Assembly (NCBI GenBank): GCA_028701435.1
Contig: JAQVQT010000053.1
Span: forward strand, 1 to 10,880
Reading direction: 5' to 3'
DNA from: Smithellaceae bacterium
GTDB taxonomy: Bacteria; Desulfobacterota; Syntrophia; Syntrophales; Smithellaceae
Length of the DNA stretch: 10,880 nt
In this document: in pieces, positions 5,609-10,880 of the stretch
Position numbering within the stretch: position 1 is the first letter of the stretch
How the letters are laid out: every line of letters starts with the position of its first letter
Program-made: the position numbers and the translations under genes
The notes under the pieces: generated by a model
The model's input: only the letters and a program-made list of their open reading frames with translations
Databases searched by the model: none
What the model was told of the DNA's origin: nothing

Positions 5609-7300
5609 ATGAAAAAAGCGGATATCGATTCGATCCTGAAAGAAAACCAATTCCTCAAAAAAAGAAATCAGGAGCTGGAGAATCTTCTCAAGAAGAAGGT
5701 GCCGGGCCCGGCTCCCGTCCCTCAGGAACAAATCTACCGATCCCTGCTTCACCTGTGTCCCGCCTCCCTGATCGTGAGCAGTCTGGACGACGGCGTCATC
5801 TATGATGTCAGTGACCGGTTTTGCCGCGAGTCCGGGCTTTCAAGGGAAGAAGCGATCGGACGGTCAACCGTGGAGCTGGGATTGTGGGTGACGCCCGATG
5901 TGGAGCGGAAAAAATTCCGGGACCTTCTTCTGCGCGACGGTCAGTGTCTGAATCAGGAATTCCGTTATCAAAGAAGAAATGGAAACGTGATCACCTGCCT
6001 GACGTCCGCGGTCCTGATCACACTCCAAAACCGGCGCTTCGTGGTCGTGCTGGTGATGGACATCACGGACCGGAAGCAGGCGGAGGAGGCCCGGCAGGAA
6101 ATCGAGAGCCCGTATCGGTTCCTTTCGGATTTTATGACCGATATCGCGTGGATCACGGACGTGAAGCTGCAAACCCTCTATATCACTCCCTCCATCACGA
6201 AATTGCTGGGCTTTACCCCCGACGAGCGAAGTCGGCAGTCTCTGGATCAGAAAATGACGCCGGATTCCGCATCCCGCGTGCGGGAATCTTTTGCCAGAGT
6301 ACTTGCCGTCGAAAAACAGGGAAAGCTCGTCGCCGAAAAGCCGGCGACCCTGCTGCTGGAATATTACCACAAGGACGGCACGACCCGGTGGATGGAAACC
6401 ATTGTCCGGGGGTTTCACAATGCCCGCGGGGAGTTGAACATGATTCACGGCGTGTCTCGGGATGTGACCGAACGCAAGCGGCTGCAGGACGAACTGCAGC
6501 AGGAAGAGATTTTTCTCCGGTCGGTGATCGACAGTCTGCCGGGCGTGTTCTGCATTGTGGATCAGCGGGGCCGATATCTGATCTGGAACAGAAATTATGC
6601 GCAAGTCACCGGTTTTTCGGCTGATGAAATCCGGTCGATGACGGTGATGGACCGAACCCCTGCGCCGGCTCGAAAAGTCGTGTCGGAAAAGATGCGTTAT
6701 GCTTTCGCACATGAAACGGTTTCCGAGGAATACGGCCTGGTTTGCAAAGGCGGTATCGTCAAGGATTATATCATCAGCACCTGCCGGATCAACTATCGCG
6801 GGAAACCCTGCCTGCTGGTCAACGGCATTGACATGACCCCGCAGAAGGAGGCTCAGGACGCCCTCAAGCAATTTGCCCGGGAGCTTGAAGACGCCAACAC
6901 GGCGCTGCGCGTGTTGATGCACAGACGAAACGAAGAGCAAAAAGCGATCGAGGAGAAGCTGCAGGCCAACATCAACGATCTGGTCATTCCGTATTTAAAC
7001 AAGATCGGCAGGGTGATCCGGGAAGACCCCTACAAACAATACCTGAATGTTCTGGAGAGCAATCTGAGAGAGATCGCTTCTCCCTTCATGAAAAATTTTC
7101 TGTCTTTGCAGAAATACCTGACTCCCCAGGAAATTCAAGTCGCCGATCTGATCCGCAAGGGCAAAAGGACCAAGGAAATCGCCGATCTGCTCAACACATC
7201 GGCCAGCACGATCGGAACGCACCGCAACCATATTCGGAAAAAGCTGAACCTGGCCAACGAAGGGATTAATCTCCGCTCTTACCTGCAGTCGCTCCAGTGA
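5609..7300 (+). CDS. Three-PAS sensor transcriptional regulator with LuxR-type helix-turn-helix
   Basis: This 563-residue cytoplasmic one-component regulator has, in order: a charged heptad-like coiled coil (about 3-32), three PAS domains (about 43-160, 168-290 and 300-418), a long helical linker (about 420-490), and a LuxR/GerE helix-turn-helix (about 503-560). Each PAS domain ends in the usual DIT/DVT/DMT PAC segment. The DNA-binding part reads LTPQEIQVADLIRKGK and then TKEIADLLNTSASTIGTHR, with the recognition helix about 532-545. The linker (LMHRRNEEQKAIEEKLQANI...LVIPYLNKI) is, from memory, common in Desulfobacterota PAS-LuxR proteins. No membrane segment, kinase or receiver domain is present, so small-ligand, redox or light sensing by PAS is inferred. 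The ATG at 5609 is preferred because the coiled coil begins there. A TTG at 5576 would overlap the upstream stop and add an unconvincing 11 residues. No strong Shine-Dalgarno is visible. It is probably co-transcribed with the CoA-isomerase and may control the divergent promoters. Confidence 0.88.
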   Translation: MKKADIDSILKENQFLKKRNQELENLLKKKVPGPAPVPQEQIYRSLLHLCPASLIVSSLDDGVIYDVSDRFCRESGLSREEAIGRSTVELGLWVTPDVERKKFRDLLLRDGQCLNQEFRYQRRNGNVITCLTSAVLITLQNRRFVVVLVMDITDRKQAEEARQEIESPYRFLSDFMTDIAWITDVKLQTLYITPSITKLLGFTPDERSRQSLDQKMTPDSASRVRESFARVLAVEKQGKLVAEKPATLLLEYYHKDGTTRWMETIVRGFHNARGELNMIHGVSRDVTERKRLQDELQQEEIFLRSVIDSLPGVFCIVDQRGRYLIWNRNYAQVTGFSADEIRSMTVMDRTPAPARKVVSEKMRYAFAHETVSEEYGLVCKGGIVKDYIISTCRINYRGKPCLLVNGIDMTPQKEAQDALKQFARELEDANTALRVLMHRRNEEQKAIEEKLQANINDLVIPYLNKIGRVIREDPYKQYLNVLESNLREIASPFMKNFLSLQKYLTPQEIQVADLIRKGKRTKEIADLLNTSASTIGTHRNHIRKKLNLANEGINLRSYLQSLQ

Positions 7301-7324
7301 TGCCGCCGGAACCAAACAGCCGGA

Positions 7325-8572
7325 CTATTCGACGGGAATCCAGCGGTAGTTTTCCGGCTCCCGGATTTTGCTCATTTTTCTGTACTTCTCAAACTCCGCC
7401 CGCGTCTTCGGAAAGTCAAGCGTGTAATAGGCCTTCTGAAATTTGCCGTTTTCCACGTTCTGGACGATGCCCGCGGAATGCATGACGCCGTTTTCCTCAA
7501 TGCTGAAAAGCTCGCTGGGGTATTTGTCGCCCAGAAGAGGCAGCGCCTTGCCCACGGCCTTTCGAATGGCATAGGGATCACGGACCGAGCCGGCGACGAC
7601 CATGGCTTTGGCCAGAACATGCATCGTATTGTAGTTCAGCGCGGATTCCCATGTTGCCGCTCTTTTATAGGTTTCTTTGTATTTTCCGGCGAAGCCGGCG
7701 GAAGCGGGGTAGGGAAGATCCGCGACATTGGCGATGCCGATCATGCCTTCCATGAGCTTCATGTTTTTCAGAATGTCCGCGATAAAATCCATGCGGGCCT
7801 GATCCGTCAGGACAAAGCCGCCTTTGAACCCCATGCTGCGCACCTGCTCGACGGCCAGCGCGGTGGTCGCCGAAGGACCGCCGATCAGAAGAAAATCGGG
7901 TTTGGTGGCCAGCGCGGAGGTCAGCTGCGCGGAAAAGTCCGTTTCCGTATAATAGTTGACGGGAATGTCGCCGATGATTTTGCCGCCTTTTTTCTCCCAG
8001 ACCGTTCGGAAATGTTTGCGCCAGGCATCGCCGTATTCGCCCAGGGTCACGACCATCGTTCCGTTGCGGTATCCCTTTTGCCAGGCCAGGTCGGATGCGG
8101 CCTTGACAAAGGAGCGAAAGTCCGGCGTGGGATTGATCAGCAGTTTGTTTCCCTGGTTGTGGTGTGTATGCACACTGGAGTAGCCCACCAGCAGAAATTC
8201 ACTGCCTTTGGTTTCGTTGATTTTCAGCAGGGCGCCGATGGTTGTGGCCAACGAGTTGAACACCACGGGGGCCTTGTCCTGGTTGACGAATTTTCGGGCG
8301 TTGATGATCGCCTGGTCCATGCCCGCCCGGTCGTCCAGCCGCTTGAGTTTGAAGGTAAAGGTTTCCCCTTTGAGGAATAGTCCGCCCGCCGCATTGATCT
8401 CCCGAATGGCCATGTCAATGCCGTTGATGCTGTCCTGCCCATATTCGGCGGCGGGGCCGCTCAGGGGGCCGCTGTATCCGATGACCACTTCTCCCGCGGC
8501 GCAGACCGATGTCCATGCCGCCAACACGATAAGCAATACGGTGCATAAAAAGACTGGTTTGCCGATTTTCAT
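7325..8572 (-). CDS. Periplasmic branched-chain amino acid-type ABC substrate-binding protein (LivK-like)
   Basis: This 415-residue precursor has a signal peptide of about 25 residues (MKIGKP, a hydrophobic core, then SVCAA). The cysteine lacks a proper lipobox, so signal peptidase I and a free periplasmic protein are expected. The mature protein opens EVVIGYSGPLSGPAAEYGQDSINGIDMAIREINAAGG, split here as two motifs (VVIGYSGPLSGPAAEYGQ and INGIDMAIREINAAGG), the standard start of the periplasmic-binding-protein type-1 family used by Liv/Urt-type importers. The rest has the expected two-lobe pattern (for example NGTMVVTLGEYGDAW and PDFLLIGGPSATTALA). The ligand could be an amino acid, amide, urea or a small aromatic acid; it cannot be read from sequence. 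No permease or ATPase of the Liv type lies in the window, so it is solitary here. The stop faces that of the PAS-LuxR gene 24 bp away. AAGGCGG lies 6 bases upstream of the ATG at 8572. Confidence 0.9.
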   Translation of the reverse strand: MKIGKPVFLCTVLLIVLAAWTSVCAAGEVVIGYSGPLSGPAAEYGQDSINGIDMAIREINAAGGLFLKGETFTFKLKRLDDRAGMDQAIINARKFVNQDKAPVVFNSLATTIGALLKINETKGSEFLLVGYSSVHTHHNQGNKLLINPTPDFRSFVKAASDLAWQKGYRNGTMVVTLGEYGDAWRKHFRTVWEKKGGKIIGDIPVNYYTETDFSAQLTSALATKPDFLLIGGPSATTALAVEQVRSMGFKGGFVLTDQARMDFIADILKNMKLMEGMIGIANVADLPYPASAGFAGKYKETYKRAATWESALNYNTMHVLAKAMVVAGSVRDPYAIRKAVGKALPLLGDKYPSELFSIEENGVMHSAGIVQNVENGKFQKAYYTLDFPKTRAEFEKYRKMSKIREPENYRWIPVE

Positions 8573-8607
8573 TGTTTTCCGCCTTTCGGATGGGATTCCC
8601 GCTGTTT

Positions 8608-8626
8608 GATTTTTGGGTCAAAAATC
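8608..8626. repeat. Perfect 8-bp inverted repeat, candidate operator
   Basis: GATTTTTG (8608-8615) and CAAAAATC (8619-8626) are exact reverse complements separated by GGT. The element is centred about 45 bp upstream of the binding-protein ATG and overlaps that gene's best -35-like sequence. Position and symmetry suit a dimeric repressor or activator site. It could also form a weak AT-rich hairpin in the leader RNA. Confidence 0.45.
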
Positions 8627-8693
8627 CTGACCGCCACGGCCGGATTCATACCATAGCTTCAGCCGGAATGCACCTGTTTTCAGTCTCTTTGGT

Positions 8694-8751
8694 CCGGATT
8701 TTCCTCTTTTTGGACCCGCATGGCTCGGGACAGGCGCAAAGAGGTTTCCGG
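8694..8751. repeat. Nested imperfect inverted repeat, possible structured RNA or regulatory site
   Basis: CCGG (8694-8697) pairs with CCGG (8748-8751), CCTCTTT (8703-8709) pairs with AAAGAGG (8738-8744), and CCCG (8715-8718) pairs with CGGG (8726-8729), leaving a CATGGCT loop. The internal loops are unequal. This could fold on either strand, but fifteen pairs over 58 bases with gaps may arise by chance. Confidence 0.25.
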
Positions 8752-8786
8752 CTTCCTTTCGAATCCGCTCTGTCCATAAAATCTTC

Positions 8787-8814
8787 TTGACAGGATAACC
8801 GGCTTCTTATTAAT
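8787..8814 (+). promoter_or_regulatory. Sigma-70-type promoter of the receiver-PAS gene
   Basis: A perfect TTGACA (8787-8792) is followed after 16 bases by ATTAAT (8809-8814), within the AT-rich TATTAATT. The predicted start is near 8820, leaving a leader of about 105 bases before the ATG at 8926. A short inverted repeat CTGTC/GACAG (8770-8774 and 8789-8793) overlaps the -35. Confidence 0.5.
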
Positions 8815-8925
8815 TCACATCATTGGAAGAAATTCTTTTTCGATTTCCCTTAAACGTTGTCGTCTTGTCCCGCAACGGAAGAAACACGGCAGGTTCGCAA
8901 AAGAAAAAAGGAAAAGAGGCGGATA

Positions 8926-10880
8926 ATGACAGCGCGCGTTTTAATTGTGGACGATGACGGCAATAATCGGTACCTGCTGCAATCCCTTTTGCAAGGCCAC
9001 GGTTTTGAAGTGATTTCGGCGGAAAACGGCGAAGACGGTCTGGCCAAGACCCGTTTGCACCATCCGGACCTGATTGTTTCGGACATCCTGATGCCGGTGA
9101 TGGACGGTTATACCTTTTGTCGCCGGCTGAAATCAGACGACGCCCTCAAGCGGATCCCCTTTGTGTTTTTCACGGCCTCCTACAACACGCCGAAAGATGA
9201 AGAGTTTGCCATGAGCCTCGGCGCGGAGCGGTTTGTCTTCAAACCTCAGGAACCGGAAGCGCTGATCAAGATTCTGGAAGAGGTCCTGAAAGAAAGCCGT
9301 TTTGCTCCTCGGCGGGCGAAAAAGCCCCTTGGCGAGGAAATGGAGTTTTTCCGCCAGCACAACGAAGTCCTTTTCAATCAGTTGGAGAAAAAACTGCTCG
9401 ACCTGGAACAGGCCAACGAACGGCTGCGGACGATGGAGGAACAGTACCGGCTGAGCTTTGAAAACATCACCGACATGGTTCTGGTTTTTGACGGGAATCT
9501 TACGATTACGAGCGTGTCGCCGAGCGCACAGAGGATTCTGGGATACCGGCCGGAAGAGTTCGTCGGCCGGCCCATCGACGATTTAAAGGCCATTCTGACG
9601 TCGGAATCCTTCCAGCTGGCGGTGCAAAACATCAGCCAGATTCTTCAGGGTAAAATCATCACATCGGCCGTTTATGATGTGGTTGCCAGGGATGGAACGC
9701 TGAAATATCTGGATATCAGCGGATCGCCGCTTGTTCGCGGCGGCAAAATTGACGGCCTCGTTTGTGATGCCCGGGATGTCACGGAGCGAGTGCTCGCGGA
9801 GAACGCCCGGCGGGAGAGCGAGGAGCTCTTCGGCCAGTTTATGCGGTATTTTCCGGGCAGCGCCTACATCAAGGATTCGGACCGGCGCATTATTTATTTG
9901 ACGGGGAATATTCAGGAATATTTCGGGGTGGAGCCCCGGGAATGGCTGGGAAAAAGAAGCGAGGATATCTGGCCTGAAGAGATTGCCCTTTCGTCCAGGA
10001 AAGACGACGAAGCGGTCCTGCGGGGCGAGGTGGTGCAATCCATCACGCAAAGGCCTCAAAAGGATGGACCGCACACCTGGATCACGCACCGGTTTCCCAT
10101 TCACAGGCACAACAAGCCGCCTCTGATCGGCTGCATTTCTCTGGACATCACCGGACAAAAACAAGCAGAGGAGAAACTTCGCGAAAGTGAAAAACGGTAT
10201 CGTGAATTGTATGATTTTCTGCCGATTCCGGTTTACGAAATGGATTTTGAATCCACGATCACATCCGTTAACCACGCGATTTATGAAACTTTCGGGGGCA
10301 CCGAGGAGGATTTCAAAAGAGGCTTTAAAGCCTGGCAGCTACTGACGCCGAAAGCCGTTGAGCAATCGGTGGAAAACATTCAGCGGCTGCTGAAGGGGGA
10401 ACCGTTGGGCGGCACGGAATACCGGTTAAAGCGGCTCGACGGGACCGAATTTCCGGCTATTGTCTTTTCCCGTTTGATTTTCGATCAGGGAAAGCCCGTG
10501 GGCCTTCGGGGGGCCGTCGTCGACATTACCGACCGCAAAAGGACGGAGGAGGTCGTTCGGGAGAGCGAGGCGAATTTTCGCCGTTCCATGGACGATTCCC
10601 CGCTGGGCATTCGAATCGTTACCGCGGACGGTGAAACCCTTTACGCCAATCGGGCGATTCTGGATATGTACGGCTACGCCAGCATCGAAGAGTTTCAAAG
10701 CGTTCCGTTGAAACAGCGCTATACGCCGGAAAGCTATGCCGCGTACCTGGACAGAAGGGAAAAAAGAGACCGGGGCGAGAGGGATCAGGACGAATATACG
10801 ATTGATATTCTAACCAAAAACGGAGACATCCACCATGTCCGGGCTTTCCGCAAGCAGATTGTCTGGAACGGGCAACCCCA
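8926..10880 (+). CDS. Receiver-PAS multidomain signalling protein, C-terminus outside the window
   Basis: The frame is open from the ATG at 8926 to the right edge: 651 complete codons and no stop. Residues 1-125 are a response-regulator receiver with every key residue: acidic pair D9/D10, phospho-acceptor D53 (SDILMPVMDG), T83 (FFTAS) and K106 (KPQEP). A coiled-coil linker (about 137-170) precedes four PAS domains, about 171-288, 299-410, 424-536 and 548 to the edge. The first three end in DVTER, DITGQK and DITDRK PAC segments followed by the usual AEE-type helices. The GAGG at 8916-8919 lies six bases upstream of the ATG. No membrane segment is visible, so the protein is cytoplasmic and would receive phosphate from another kinase while its PAS domains read internal signals. 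The missing C-terminus most often carries a histidine kinase in such proteins, but GGDEF or helix-turn-helix outputs occur. It is divergent from the binding-protein gene. Confidence 0.9.
   Translation, partial: MTARVLIVDDDGNNRYLLQSLLQGHGFEVISAENGEDGLAKTRLHHPDLIVSDILMPVMDGYTFCRRLKSDDALKRIPFVFFTASYNTPKDEEFAMSLGAERFVFKPQEPEALIKILEEVLKESRFAPRRAKKPLGEEMEFFRQHNEVLFNQLEKKLLDLEQANERLRTMEEQYRLSFENITDMVLVFDGNLTITSVSPSAQRILGYRPEEFVGRPIDDLKAILTSESFQLAVQNISQILQGKIITSAVYDVVARDGTLKYLDISGSPLVRGGKIDGLVCDARDVTERVLAENARRESEELFGQFMRYFPGSAYIKDSDRRIIYLTGNIQEYFGVEPREWLGKRSEDIWPEEIALSSRKDDEAVLRGEVVQSITQRPQKDGPHTWITHRFPIHRHNKPPLIGCISLDITGQKQAEEKLRESEKRYRELYDFLPIPVYEMDFESTITSVNHAIYETFGGTEEDFKRGFKAWQLLTPKAVEQSVENIQRLLKGEPLGGTEYRLKRLDGTEFPAIVFSRLIFDQGKPVGLRGAVVDITDRKRTEEVVRESEANFRRSMDDSPLGIRIVTADGETLYANRAILDMYGYASIEEFQSVPLKQRYTPESYAAYLDRREKRDRGERDQDEYTIDILTKNGDIHHVRAFRKQIVWNGQP

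Larger units (their letters stand above)
8573..8925. other. Divergent intergenic region between binding protein and receiver-PAS gene
   Basis: These 353 bp contain no convincing gene. A 72-codon open frame on the plus strand (8572-8790) has no ribosome site and no family features. The region holds an AT-rich perfect palindrome (8608-8626), a longer imperfect inverted repeat (8694-8751), and a promoter for the plus-strand gene (8787-8814). CCGGCTTC occurs twice (8748-8755 and 8799-8806). A 21-base all-purine run (8899-8919) lies just before the plus-strand start. I could not find a convincing -35/-10 pair for the minus-strand binding-protein gene: its best -35 (TTGACC, 8621-8616) has no good -10. 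Confidence 0.6.

Noticed and set aside
5864..6940. A 358-codon open frame on the minus strand inside the PAS-LuxR gene
   Set aside because: It is antisense to clear PAS domains and resembles no family; it is explained by codon bias of the real gene.
7301..7324. Possible terminator between the convergent PAS-LuxR and binding-protein genes
   Set aside because: Only CCGG/CCGG with a ten-base loop pairs, and there is no U-tract, which is too weak to call.
8572..8790. A 72-codon open frame in the intergenic region
   Set aside because: It has a TTG start, no ribosome site and no family signal, and it runs through the palindrome and the -35 box of the next gene.
8855..8877. CGTTG/CAACG short inverted repeat in the leader of the receiver-PAS gene
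   Set aside because: Five pairs with a 13-base loop are expected by chance in a region this long.

Overview
The window looks like a fairly GC-rich chromosomal segment from an anaerobic Gram-negative bacterium. A Desulfobacterota (old Deltaproteobacteria) member, such as a syntroph or sulfate reducer, is the best guess. This rests on style rather than a marker gene: several multi-PAS signalling proteins, a PAS-LuxR regulator with the linker common in that group, a solitary branched-chain-amino-acid-type binding protein, and acyl-CoA and aldehyde enzymes. There is no rRNA, tRNA, CRISPR, insertion sequence or phage gene.

Layout. (1) 1-634 (+): the C-terminal part of a BASS-like membrane transporter, ending in a 12-bp hairpin that separates it from a convergent gene. 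(2) 4612 down to 656 (-): a probable four-gene operon, read in the order class-3 aldehyde dehydrogenase, ABC ATPase, ABC-2 permease, exported S1/P1-nuclease or phospholipase-C-like zinc enzyme. Gaps are 33 bp, an overlap/near-contact, and 25 bp. (3) 4612-4740: a compact divergent control region with two near-consensus sigma-70 promoters pointing outwards. (4) 4791-7300 (+): a PaaG-like enoyl-CoA hydratase/isomerase family protein followed 29 bp later by a three-PAS LuxR-type regulator. (5) 8572-7325 (-): an exported LivK-like solute-binding protein, convergent with the regulator. (6) 8573-8925: a 353-bp divergent intergenic region with an AT-rich palindrome, a longer imperfect inverted repeat and a recognisable promoter. 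(7) 8926 to the window edge (+): a large signalling protein with an N-terminal receiver domain and at least four PAS domains, cut before its output domain.

How the genes may work together. The divergent promoter pair suggests co-regulation of the aldehyde-dehydrogenase/exporter/zinc-hydrolase operon with the CoA-isomerase/PAS-LuxR operon. The PAS-LuxR protein is the natural candidate controller of both, but this is inference. The solute-binding protein and the receiver-PAS protein share one intergenic region and may be a sensing pair, or may simply be neighbours. Most genes are ordinary family members. The points worth a second look are the divergent promoter architecture, the mixed composition of the minus-strand operon, the loss of both hydratase glutamates in the CoA enzyme, and the palindromes at 8608-8626 and 8694-8751.
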